A DNA stretch of 40,417 nucleotides from Leptofilum sp050292445 (GTDB taxonomy: Bacteria > Chloroflexota > Anaerolineae > Promineifilales > Promineifilaceae), in the NCBI GenBank assembly GCA_050292445.1, contig JBNKLQ010000012.1, positions 1 to 40,417 on the forward strand, given 5' to 3'. The notes under the pieces are model-generated. The model was not told the origin of the DNA. It did no database searches and saw nothing but the letters and a program-made list of their open reading frames with translations. This document shows positions 1 to 7,687 of this stretch, piece by piece. The position numbers and the translations under genes were made by a program. Numbering within the stretch: the stretch's first letter is position 1; each line of letters opens with the position of its first letter.

Positions 1-1052
1 GCTCATTGCGCAATGTTACCAGGCTCGGGTTTTTCTCTGGTCTTCTCATCCTGATTCGGCCCGATGGGTTGGGCTTACTGTTGCTTTTTATAGTGGGCCT
101 GCTGTTGACACCGGCCTCTACGGTTGATCGATTGCGGCAAGGAGGGCTGTTTCTGGGAACGGCCGTTCTTCCGCTACTCCCCTATTTTCTATTTAACTAT
201 TGGACCAGCGGCACCCTCTGGCCAAACACTCTGTATGCCAAACAGGTGGAGTATGCGGCTGTGCTGACTCAGCCATTCATCACCAGATTTGGCCAATTGC
301 TTTATTTAAGTCTGGGTGGTCCAGCTTCAGGTTGGCGAGGAATCAGCAGTCCGCATTTGTTGCTGCTGCCAGGCTTAATTGTGGCCGCCTGGCAGGCGAT
401 TAAGGCAGATTGGGCGCAGCGGCGGTTGCTTTATTTGCTGCCGTTGTTCTGGGCTGGCGGGCATGTTGTTACCTATGCCTGGCGCTTGCCAGTGACGTTT
501 CAACACGGCCGTTACCTCATGCCGATCATGCCAATTTGGGTACTATATGGGCTGGCCGGATGGGTACTAGTACTGTTATATAGTTCGTCAGAAAGTACCC
601 GTACCTTGTGGCTAGGACAACAGGTAGCGCGCCTGTCTTTTACATTCATTATGCTGTTTTTCCTGTTGCAAGGGGCTTTAGCTTTTGCTACAGATGTAGC
701 CATCGTCGAAGGGGAAATGGTGACCGTGGCAGAGTGGTTGGCAAACAACACTTCGCCCAGTGCCCTTGTTGCCTCTCATGATATTGGTGCGATTGGATAT
801 TTTGCGGAACGGCCGTTGTTAGACCTGGCGGGACTTATCTCACCTGAAGTCATCACCCTACTAAACAATGAAACCGCTTTAGCCGACTATATCTTAGGCA
901 GCCAAGCACAATATCTGGTAACGGCACCTGGATGGCCTTATGCCCAAATTGCAAATCATCCATCTACTTTGCTGCGCTTTACCACGGACTTTGCAATTAC
1001 CAGAGAACAGGGGCTAAATAATATGGCAGTTTACCAGTTGGCAGTACCGTAG
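1..1052 (+). CDS. Membrane glycosyltransferase-like protein, C-terminal part (5' end outside window)
   Basis: The frame is open to the left edge, so the gene is truncated; the TTG at position 6 is not a credible start. About 350 residues are visible, with several hydrophobic membrane segments followed by a soluble tail. An RPDG motif just after a membrane segment, a PNTLYAKQ motif in an extracytoplasmic loop, and a C-terminal part with HDIGAIGYF and LLDLAGLISPE are typical, from family knowledge, of multi-pass GT-C-like sugar transferases using polyprenyl-linked donors. Donor and acceptor cannot be told. It contains three ACGGCCGT palindromes. It fits the other envelope glycosyltransferases at 21606-23099 and 33547-35541. 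The family assignment is moderately sure, the precise function is not. Confidence 0.7.
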   Translation, partial: SLRNVTRLGFFSGLLILIRPDGLGLLLLFIVGLLLTPASTVDRLRQGGLFLGTAVLPLLPYFLFNYWTSGTLWPNTLYAKQVEYAAVLTQPFITRFGQLLYLSLGGPASGWRGISSPHLLLLPGLIVAAWQAIKADWAQRRLLYLLPLFWAGGHVVTYAWRLPVTFQHGRYLMPIMPIWVLYGLAGWVLVLLYSSSESTRTLWLGQQVARLSFTFIMLFFLLQGALAFATDVAIVEGEMVTVAEWLANNTSPSALVASHDIGAIGYFAERPLLDLAGLISPEVITLLNNETALADYILGSQAQYLVTAPGWPYAQIANHPSTLLRFTTDFAITREQGLNNMAVYQLAVP

Positions 1053-1077
1053 TCCTGGTACCGTTTTAATTGAAACC

Positions 1078-1086
1078 TGTTATACT
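1078..1086 (+). promoter_or_regulatory. Possible extended -10 promoter for the response regulator gene
   Basis: TGT directly followed by TATACT matches an extended -10 element (TGn plus TATAAT-like). No convincing -35 hexamer lies 16-18 bases upstream. It would give a leader of about 230 bases before the GTG at 1321. Confidence 0.3.
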
Positions 1087-1220
1087 GAATTTACTCCTGT
1101 ATTTTCAACAAACATCCACAATCCATCAAGCTAACAATGTTCAATACTTCTTATAGGTAAATTTAAGACTGGCTGCTTGTTCAAGTATGTAAAAAGGCAA
1201 ATTTGTTCAAAATGTATTTG

Positions 1221-1294
1221 AAAAAGCGGGAAGGTTTGAAATTTTAGAGAAGCGATTCTCCTGCTTTTGCACAAATTAAGGATTTTTCGCAGGA
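1221..1294 (+). promoter_or_regulatory. Possible leader hairpins with alternative pairing
   Basis: AAAAGCGGGA (1222-1231) can pair with TCCTGCTTTT (1259-1268) with one non-standard position. The same TCCTGC (1259-1264) can instead pair with GCAGGA (1289-1294). The 12-base string AAAAGCGGGAAG is also found at 9510-9521 in the element upstream of hpf. It lies 27 bases before the response regulator start, so an attenuator or a degenerate copy of that element is possible, but the evidence is thin. The rest of 1053-1320 shows nothing else I can name. Confidence 0.25.
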
Positions 1295-1320
1295 AAAAAT
1301 ACAGAGCGAGGTAAAAAATT

Positions 1321-2013
1321 GTGACAGAACAAACCGAATTACTTATTGTTGATGACCATCCCGTTTTCCGCCAGGGTTTGCGTGACGTCCTGGAAACTGA
1401 TTCCCGTATGAAGGTGATTGGTGAAGCGGCAGACGGTGAAGTTGCCATTGAAATGGCTTACGAAGTGAATCCAGAAGTTATCTTGATGGATATTAATCTT
1501 CCCACCATTAATGGGCTGCAAGTGACTCGCAAGATTAAGGCACAGTTGCCAGATGTTAAAGTGATCATGATCACTGGTTATGACGATGCTGAACAGGTTT
1601 TCCATGCCATTCGTGCCGGTGCTTCTGCTTATTGCCCCAAGGATATTACGCCTGAGGCGTTGATCAACATCATTCATACCGTGCGTGAAGGCAACTATTA
1701 CGTCGAAGAAAAGACAATGACGTATGATGAGTTGATGAATTGGGTAGAGCAGCGAATCGGCCGTTTCAGCGGTCCGCTGATCAGTGATTCAGAAGATTTG
1801 TTTGTGCCGCTGTCTCCGCGTGAAATGGAAATTTTGGAGCATGTAACGCGGGGCTTGAGCAATAAAGAAATTGCGTATAAACTAGGGATCAGTCATCAAA
1901 CTGTTAAAAACCACATGACCGCCATTTTGCGCAAACTGCGAGTGGACGATCGCACGCAAGCGGCCGTTTATGCGCTGCGGCATGGCTGGGTTCGTTTGGA
2001 GGGCTCTCGCTAA
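1321..2013 (+). CDS. NarL/FixJ (DegU-like) response regulator
   Basis: A 230-residue two-domain regulator. The N-terminal receiver domain (about 5-125) has all canonical residues: acidic pair D11/D12, phospho-acceptor D57 in LMDINLP, T85 and K107. The C-terminal LuxR-type helix-turn-helix (about 165-225) carries LSPREMEIL, NKEIAYKLGIS and TVKNHMTAILRKL. The start is GTG, preceded by a GCGAGG-type ribosome site. The kinase gene begins 26 bases downstream, so the pair is almost certainly one operon and a cognate two-component system. From family knowledge it is a cytoplasmic, phosphorylation-dependent DNA-binding activator or repressor. Its position directly before the Tad pilus genes makes those plausible targets, but that is inference. 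Confidence 0.93.
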   Translation: MTEQTELLIVDDHPVFRQGLRDVLETDSRMKVIGEAADGEVAIEMAYEVNPEVILMDINLPTINGLQVTRKIKAQLPDVKVIMITGYDDAEQVFHAIRAGASAYCPKDITPEALINIIHTVREGNYYVEEKTMTYDELMNWVEQRIGRFSGPLISDSEDLFVPLSPREMEILEHVTRGLSNKEIAYKLGISHQTVKNHMTAILRKLRVDDRTQAAVYALRHGWVRLEGSR

Positions 2014-2039
2014 CCCAACAATCCCGAGGAAAATATTTC

Positions 2040-3107
2040 ATGGTAGACACAGCTGGAATGGAAAATGAATTCTCACTGGCATCTTTTTTGGAAGAAACGC
2101 ACGAAGGTTACGAGCAAACCCAAAGAGACCTTAAAGAGATCGACATTCTAATTAAACAAAGTGCGGCTGAAGTGGAGCGCCTAGCCCAGCGCAACTCACA
2201 GGTTACCGCTTATACGCGCCAACTACAGACGAACTTTGAGACGCTGCCGCGCGAAGATATTAAAGAAGCATACGAAGCAATGAATGATGTGCAGCAGCGT
2301 CTGTTTACCATGCGAGGCCAATTAGAAAAGCTGCAAAGTGATCAGCGTAATTTGGAGCGGCTGGCTGAATTCCAGAGGAAAATGATCGAGCTAATGGATG
2401 GATCAAACCCTCTGCCTACGCCTGGTGGTCGTCGTCGTGGCGTGGACCAGCCAAACGTGATTCGCGTTATTCAAACGGAAGAGGCGGTACGGCAGGGTCT
2501 AGTACGTAAGATGCATGACAGTGTCGCTTCTTCCATTAGCAATTTCATTTTACAGGCTGAGATTTGTCAGCGTTTTTTTGATGTGAATCCAGATCGTGCC
2601 CGCACTGAGCTTAATGCACTCAAAAGTTCAGCAGGCACTACTTTTAGCAATGTCAAGGATTTCATCTTCGACTTGCGCCCCATGATGTTAGATGATTTAG
2701 GCGTCATTCCTACGCTACGCCGTTATGCTGAATCGTTTCAAGAAAAGAATGGAGTTCCTGTGCCTATTACGGTAACGGGTGTGGAACGCCGGTTAGAGAG
2801 TCACATTGAGGTCACCGTCTTTCGCAATGTGCAGGAACTATTGCAAAATGCAATGAGCCATGCTCAGGCAACCCAAATACAAATACAAGTGGATATGGGG
2901 CAAGAGCAAGTAACGGCCGTTGTCGAGGATAATGGCAGTGGCTTTAATGTTGATGATACCCTTAACGGAAACAACAAAACTATAGGCTTGGCGACGTTGA
3001 GAGAAAGAACAGAAATGCTTGGCGGTGAATTAAACATTCACAGTAATATAGGCCAGGGCACCCGCATTGAGTTTTCCATTCCCATAACTGATGAAGCCAG
3101 TAACTAA
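2040..3107 (+). CDS. DegS-like cytoplasmic sensor histidine kinase (HisKA_3 type)
   Basis: A 355-residue protein without membrane segments. Residues about 15-125 form a long, charged, heptad-like coiled coil that includes EDIKEAYE, reminiscent of the DegS sensor region. The dimerisation/phospho-acceptor helix has the RKMHDSVASS motif with H159. The HATPase domain follows, with N270 in the QELLQNAMSHA N-box, EDNGSGF in the G1 box and GLATLRER before the lid. The start ATG is preceded by GAGGA about ten bases upstream. It autophosphorylates from ATP and would pass phosphate to the regulator encoded just upstream. Lack of a transmembrane sensor suggests an intracellular cue or partner protein. 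The signal is unknown. Confidence 0.92.
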   Translation: MVDTAGMENEFSLASFLEETHEGYEQTQRDLKEIDILIKQSAAEVERLAQRNSQVTAYTRQLQTNFETLPREDIKEAYEAMNDVQQRLFTMRGQLEKLQSDQRNLERLAEFQRKMIELMDGSNPLPTPGGRRRGVDQPNVIRVIQTEEAVRQGLVRKMHDSVASSISNFILQAEICQRFFDVNPDRARTELNALKSSAGTTFSNVKDFIFDLRPMMLDDLGVIPTLRRYAESFQEKNGVPVPITVTGVERRLESHIEVTVFRNVQELLQNAMSHAQATQIQIQVDMGQEQVTAVVEDNGSGFNVDDTLNGNNKTIGLATLRERTEMLGGELNIHSNIGQGTRIEFSIPITDEASN

Positions 3108-3463
3108 AGATAAAGAAAAATAAGCATCTCTCCTATTGTTAACTTGACAGAGAAAAAGAATAATTGGTACCCTACAGGAAGCATTAAACAAATAATGTGG
3201 TTAGGGAATGTATATCTTGGATACGGCCGTTTATTACTATCCAGAACTAAAAACGGTTAAACCCAAGTAATGCATACTGTAAGGTACTAGGACTACCTTA
3301 GAGGTAATTCGCCAGTAATCATAGCAAAGAAGCAAACATCGAAACAAAATAAAGTACCACAATCCTATTGTGATAATTACTGGAAAACATTAAGCTAATA
3401 AGCATAAATTTGTAACACAATTTGTGATTTGAATCTGTAAACTTGATAAGGAGGTTTGCACAG
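3108..3463. other. 356-bp intergenic region before the Flp pilin gene
   Basis: No ORF is credible here. Seen: one ACGGCCGT palindrome (3223-3230), and a short hairpin TAAGGTA/TACCTTA around 3280-3302. A perfect -35-like TTGACA lies at 3144-3149, with only a poor -10 (TACCCT) 18 bases on. It is likely the promoter and long leader region of the pilin gene, because a highly expressed pilin would need its own promoter. No terminator is evident after the kinase gene. Confidence 0.3.
3448..3454 (+). promoter_or_regulatory. Strong ribosome binding site for the Flp pilin
   Basis: AAGGAGG, nine bases before the ATG at 3464. It is among the best Shine-Dalgarno matches in the window, in line with an abundant structural protein, and it fixes the start of this very short gene. 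Confidence 0.85.
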
Positions 3464-3616
3464 ATGTTATTCTTACACCGTGAAGATGGTCAGGGCTTGG
3501 TAGAATATGCATTGGTATTGGTCCTCGTGGCTGTTGTCGTAATTGCTATTCTGACTCTGCTCGGTCCGCAAATTGGTAATGTTTTTAGCCGCATCGTTAA
3601 TGGTCTCAGTGCCTAA
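3464..3616 (+). CDS. flp: Flp/Fap type IVb pilin subunit
   Basis: A 50-residue protein. After a short charged leader (MLFLHREDG) comes the type IVb prepilin cleavage region, G9 followed by QGLVEYAL with Glu at +5 and Tyr at +6. A continuous hydrophobic helix of about 22 residues (LVLVLVAVVVIAILTLLG) and a short tail ending FSRIVNGLSA follow. This is the hallmark of Flp pilins, the major subunit of Tad pili. It would be inserted in the membrane, cleaved by a prepilin peptidase (none encoded in this window) and assembled by the TadA/B/C machine encoded from 5235. A strong ribosome site and a terminator at 3670 suggest a separate abundant transcript. The mature part is short even for this family. 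Confidence 0.93.
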   Translation: MLFLHREDGQGLVEYALVLVLVAVVVIAILTLLGPQIGNVFSRIVNGLSA

Positions 3617-3669
3617 TAATTGGCAATATTCATTTTAAGACATATTCGTTGTTTGTTTTTTTGAGACCT

Positions 3670-3703
3670 GAGCCCTATCGTCCTGATAGGGCTCGATTTT
3701 TTT
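3670..3703 (+). terminator. Rho-independent terminator after flp
   Basis: A perfect 10-bp stem GAGCCCTATC/GATAGGGCTC with a five-base loop is followed by GA and a run of seven T. It separates the pilin transcript from the assembly genes. Confidence 0.92.
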
Positions 3704-3750
3704 ATATTGTTCTTGGCTGTTTCTTGCATTCTATAGGTCGACTTCCCCTA

Positions 3751-3778
3751 TTGACATTGTTATGGATCATAGTATGAT
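3751..3778 (+). promoter_or_regulatory. Sigma-70-type promoter for the Tad assembly operon
   Basis: TTGACA (3751-3756), a 16-base spacer and TATGAT (3773-3778): consensus -35 and a five-of-six -10. It lies right after the flp terminator and predicts a leader of roughly 155 bases before the cpaE-like ATG at 3943. The rest of 3617-3942 is AT-rich and shows no gene. Confidence 0.75.
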
Positions 3779-3942
3779 GGTCTAAATTCCTACTTTAGGG
3801 CATAATATTATGTATATATAGAGTCTTGTTATTCCTCAACTTCTCATTAATGAAAATTTCTTTGGAGAAAAAGAATTTTATAATAAACTGTATACAATTC
3901 ACAGTTTATAATGACGTAATTTAAAAACTCTTTGGATAAATA

Positions 3943-5232
3943 ATGGCAGGAAACATTCGAGTACTGATTGTAGATGATCTCCCAGAAACAAGGGAAAATG
4001 TTCGAAAACTTCTTCAGTTTGAATCGGACATAGAAGTAATTGGCCAAGCCGGCACAGGTGAAGAAGCTGTCCAAATGGCCAAAGACCATCAGCCAGACAT
4101 AATCTTGATGGACATTAATATGCCGGGTATTGACGGCATTGGTGCCAGCCAACAGATTACAGAATCTGTACCATCGGTTCAAATTATTATTATGTCTGTG
4201 CAAAGCGACCCCAACTATCTGCGCCGTGCAATGATGGCTGGGGCGCGTGATTTTTTGACGAAACCGTTCGGCGGAGATGAATTAGTTGCGGCAATCCGTA
4301 GAGTGCATGACAAGCGCCCTGCAATAAACACACCACCGGCACGCCAAGCTCGGCAGAGCGTTGGTGATACCCCCGTAGAACCCATGACTTTGCCGGAAGG
4401 CAATGTGATAGCTGTCTATAGTCCTAAAGGAGGGGCTGGTTGCACAACGGTTGCCATTAATTTGGCTGTGGCTTTGTCCCGAAGAGGACGAAGAACTATT
4501 TTGGTCGATGGCAGCTTGCAATTTGGTGATGTTTCTGTCATGCTAAACATGAAAGCTGTAACAAGTATTGCCGATCTAAGTGACCGAGGTAATGAACTTG
4601 ATCAAGATTTGATCAGCAGTATCTCCCAAGTACACCGCAGCAACCTGAATGTTTTATTAGCTCCGCCCAGGCCAGAAATGGCAGATGTAGTTACTGAAGA
4701 AATCATTAAACAGTTACTTGCGGCCTTGAAGGAGTCCTTTGACTTCATTATCGTAGACACAACGACATACTTGAGCGAAAAAACACTAGCAGTTTTAGAT
4801 TTAGCAGATCGTATTGTGTTGATTGCTCAGCAGAATTTGTCTAGTTTAAAGAACGTTAGCCGATTCTTTGATTTGGCAGAGAGCTTGGAATACGAAACAC
4901 TGAAAGTATGGTTAGTCGTTAATCGGGCAAAGAGCAAACAAGGTAAAGGTATTTCTGTTCATGATGTGGGCAAAGCTCTGAAGCGCCCAATTTATGGCAC
5001 TATTCCAGATGATGAAATAACCGTGACAGATGCCTCGAATCAGGGCATTCCTATGGTGATGGGTGAACATCAAAAGAAAAATATAAGTTTGGCCATCATA
5101 AAAATTGCGGATCAAATTGCAAAAGAGCTGATGGATGGCAAAGCACCCGTTAGTAACAACAAAGCTGAAGCAGAAAAGCCGAGTGGTTTATTTGGTCGGC
5201 TTTTTAGCCGTCGTGAAAAGGCTGGAGGTTAA
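3943..5232 (+). CDS. cpaE: CpaE/TadZ-like pilus localisation ATPase with N-terminal receiver domain
   Basis: A 429-residue fusion. Residues about 4-122 are a receiver domain with D11/D12, D57 in LMDINMPG, S85 and K107, that is, a full phosphorylation site. A Pro/Ala-rich linker leads to a MinD/ParA-type ATPase from about 152, with deviant Walker A SPKGGAGCTT (K162), a DGSLQFGDVSVML switch region and FDFIIVDTT as Walker B. The charged C-terminus is poorly conserved. CpaE/TadZ proteins place the Tad machine in the cell and recruit TadA. In many the receiver is degenerate, so an intact one is notable and could receive phosphate from the kinase at 2040-3107. tadA starts two bases after the stop, so the genes are translationally tight. 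Confidence 0.9.
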   Translation: MAGNIRVLIVDDLPETRENVRKLLQFESDIEVIGQAGTGEEAVQMAKDHQPDIILMDINMPGIDGIGASQQITESVPSVQIIIMSVQSDPNYLRRAMMAGARDFLTKPFGGDELVAAIRRVHDKRPAINTPPARQARQSVGDTPVEPMTLPEGNVIAVYSPKGGAGCTTVAINLAVALSRRGRRTILVDGSLQFGDVSVMLNMKAVTSIADLSDRGNELDQDLISSISQVHRSNLNVLLAPPRPEMADVVTEEIIKQLLAALKESFDFIIVDTTTYLSEKTLAVLDLADRIVLIAQQNLSSLKNVSRFFDLAESLEYETLKVWLVVNRAKSKQGKGISVHDVGKALKRPIYGTIPDDEITVTDASNQGIPMVMGEHQKKNISLAIIKIADQIAKELMDGKAPVSNNKAEAEKPSGLFGRLFSRREKAGG

Positions 5233-5234
5233 TT

Positions 5235-6611
5235 GTGTCTCTTTTAAAACGCATTGAGAGAAACCAAGACTCAACAACTCAAGCAGAACCTTCAAAATTA
5301 CAGGAGCTTAGAGTAAAACGTGCTTCTCCAGCGGTTGGTTCTCGTGATGCCTATGTGGATTTAAAAAACCGCATTCAGCAGCGATTAATTGCCGAACTTG
5401 ATCCCAGTATGGATATCACTCAAACGGCCGAAGTTCGGATGACCATTCAAGAGATGTTTGAATCTATGCTGGCTGAAGAGAGCATCGTCTTAACACGAAA
5501 TGAAAAACGTCGTTTGTTTGAGGCAATTGTGGCCGAAATTTTAGGGTTTGGGCCACTTGAGCAATTCTTACATATGGACGGCGTTACAGAAATCATGGTA
5601 AATGGCCCTAAAAACGTTTACGTTGAGCGTAGTGGGAAAATTCAACGTGTTAACGTGACATTTGAAGACAATGACCATTTGCTGCGTATTATTGACCGCA
5701 TCGTGGCCCCATTGGGGCGGCGTATTGACGAAGGTTCGCCAATGGTTGACGCGCGTTTACCTGATGGCTCCCGTGTTAATGCAGTCATTCCACCTATTTC
5801 GCTTAATGGTGCTTCACTGACGATTCGTATTTTCTCCAAGATTCCATTTACGGTTGAAAACATTATTGAATTTGGCAGTATTACCGTTGAAGCAGTTGAG
5901 TTCTTGAAAGCGTGCGTTATTTCTAAACTCAATGTGATGATTTCTGGTGGTACCGGTTCTGGCAAAACGACATTGCTAAATATTTTGTCTGGATTTATTC
6001 CAGATGAAGAGCGAATTGTAACCATCGAAAACGCGGCAGAATTGCAGCTACGCCAGGACCATGTAGTGACATTGGAGTCACGCAATGCCAATGTTGAAGG
6101 GCGCGGCGCTGTAACAATTCAGGATTTGGTAATTAACTCACTGCGTATGCGCCCCGACCGCATTATTGTAGGAGAGGTGCGTGGTGGGGAAGCCTTGGAC
6201 ATGTTGCAGGCCATGAATACGGGTCATGATGGTAGCCTGGCAACGGGCCATGCGAACAGTCCGCGGGATATGTTGTCGCGTTTGGAAACGATGGTTTTGA
6301 TGGCTGGTATGGATTTGCCCGTCAGGGCTATTCGGGAGCAGATTGCGGCTGCTATTCACCTGGTTGTGCATCAGGATCGTATGCGTGATGGGTCTCGTAA
6401 AGTTACATCTATTGCTGAGATTCAGGGTATGGAAGGTGATGTTATTACAACATCGGAAATCTTCCGTTTTGAGCAGACGAATATTGAGAATGGTAAAGTG
6501 ATTGGGCGTTTGCGTCCGACAGGTTTACGGCCGAAATTTATGTGGAAGATTCAGGAATCTGGCATCATGTTGCCACCTTCTATCTTTGGTATTGGCAGTC
6601 GCCGCCGTTAG
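5235..6611 (+). CDS. tadA: TadA/CpaF secretion ATPase of the Tad pilus
   Basis: A 458-residue hexameric secretion ATPase of the VirB11/GspE superfamily. The N-terminal domain (to about 150) has FGPLEQFLHMDGVTEIMVNGP. Walker A is SGGTGSGKTTLLN with K244. Asp-box and His-box regions, RIIVGEVRGGEALDMLQAMNTGHDGS and ATGHANSPRDMLSRLE, follow in the usual order. It powers pilin polymerisation at the inner face of the membrane. The start is GTG two bases after the cpaE stop, so translational coupling is likely. Length and motifs are complete. No ACGGCCGT palindrome is found in this gene or in cpaE. Confidence 0.96.
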   Translation: MSLLKRIERNQDSTTQAEPSKLQELRVKRASPAVGSRDAYVDLKNRIQQRLIAELDPSMDITQTAEVRMTIQEMFESMLAEESIVLTRNEKRRLFEAIVAEILGFGPLEQFLHMDGVTEIMVNGPKNVYVERSGKIQRVNVTFEDNDHLLRIIDRIVAPLGRRIDEGSPMVDARLPDGSRVNAVIPPISLNGASLTIRIFSKIPFTVENIIEFGSITVEAVEFLKACVISKLNVMISGGTGSGKTTLLNILSGFIPDEERIVTIENAAELQLRQDHVVTLESRNANVEGRGAVTIQDLVINSLRMRPDRIIVGEVRGGEALDMLQAMNTGHDGSLATGHANSPRDMLSRLETMVLMAGMDLPVRAIREQIAAAIHLVVHQDRMRDGSRKVTSIAEIQGMEGDVITTSEIFRFEQTNIENGKVIGRLRPTGLRPKFMWKIQESGIMLPPSIFGIGSRRR

Positions 6612-6647
6612 CCTCATTTCTTGGCGTAATGCTTTAGGAGCGTGCTT

Positions 6648-7643
6648 ATGTCTCCATTAATTATCATTGCAGGGGCCTTTGCTGTTTTGTTGATGCTTGG
6701 TGCCGGAATCGCAATTGTCGTTACCGGTAACCAAAGCGCTGTTGATGAGCGATTAGAGCAGTTTGTTGGCTCAGCAACGGTTGTTGATTTGCCAGAAACT
6801 ATTGTTGATGACGATGGTCCTGATGTTGCAGATCGATTGGATAAAGCTTTATCGGGGCGCAATTTCTTTGAGCCAATTCGTGAGCGTATTTCCAGGGCGG
6901 ATGCCAAGCTACGCGTTAGCGAATATGTAACTCTTGTCATTATTAGTGGTTTGGGAGTCGGGATTGTTGGGTATTTTTTGCCGCAGCAAAATTCAATAGT
7001 TATTGCGATTCTTGCTGGTTTTATTGGGCTTAGGATCCCTCGCTTTTACATCCGCACAATGGCTAAGAAGCGTATGCAGACCTTTGATGCTCAGTTGAGC
7101 GATACGTTAAATTTATGGGTGAATGCGCTACGCTCTGGATATAGTGTTTTGCAATCAATGGAAGCTATCGCTACAGAACTTCCGCCGCCAGTTTCGGCAG
7201 AATTTGAGCGGGTTGTTCAGGAAGTGCGATTGGGGTTGAGTGTAGAGCAGGCATTGGCGAATATGTATCGGCGAGTGCCCAGCGAAGATTTGGATTTGGT
7301 AATTACGGCCGTAAATATTCAACGTGAAGTAGGTGGTAATCTGGCTGAAGTGTTGGATACCATTAGCTATACTATTCGTGAACGAGTGCGTATTAAGGGT
7401 GAGATTCGTACGTTAACGGCCCAAGGGCGCGTTTCTGGTTGGATCATTAGTTTGCTCCCTGTTGTTCTGGGGTTTATCCTTTATTTGATTAATCCTGAAT
7501 ATGTGTCTGAGTTGTGGGTTAAAGAAGACCCGTGGATACTTCCGCAGATAATCCCCTGTGGGTGGGTTGTTTTGGCCTTTAGCGGCATTATGATTGGCGC
7601 TGGTGCGTATGCTATTAGCAAAATTGTGGACATTGAAGTGTAA
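6648..7643 (+). CDS. tadB: TadB-like type II secretion F-domain membrane protein
   Basis: 331 residues from the ATG at 6648. An in-frame GTG at 6642 is less likely because TAGGAG (6635-6640) is ideally spaced only for the ATG. There is one N-terminal membrane segment, a charged cytoplasmic part, two segments around 95-130, the conserved T2SSF region LSDTLNLWVNALRSGYSVLQSMEAIATELPPPVSAEFERVVQEV with VNIQREVGGNLAEVLDTISYTIRER, and two C-terminal segments. From family knowledge it is an inner-membrane platform protein of the Tad pilus, paired with TadC. It is the second gene after tadA in the same operon. Confidence 0.93.
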   Translation: MSPLIIIAGAFAVLLMLGAGIAIVVTGNQSAVDERLEQFVGSATVVDLPETIVDDDGPDVADRLDKALSGRNFFEPIRERISRADAKLRVSEYVTLVIISGLGVGIVGYFLPQQNSIVIAILAGFIGLRIPRFYIRTMAKKRMQTFDAQLSDTLNLWVNALRSGYSVLQSMEAIATELPPPVSAEFERVVQEVRLGLSVEQALANMYRRVPSEDLDLVITAVNIQREVGGNLAEVLDTISYTIRERVRIKGEIRTLTAQGRVSGWIISLLPVVLGFILYLINPEYVSELWVKEDPWILPQIIPCGWVVLAFSGIMIGAGAYAISKIVDIEV

Positions 7644-7687
7644 CGGCCGTTTCCATAGACAATTGATAAAGTTGGAGAACAGTTAAT

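Noticed and set aside
3744..3940. Possible riboswitch in the AT-rich leader of the Tad assembly operon
   Set aside because: No conserved riboswitch core or stable multi-stem fold could be recognised; only a promoter is supported.
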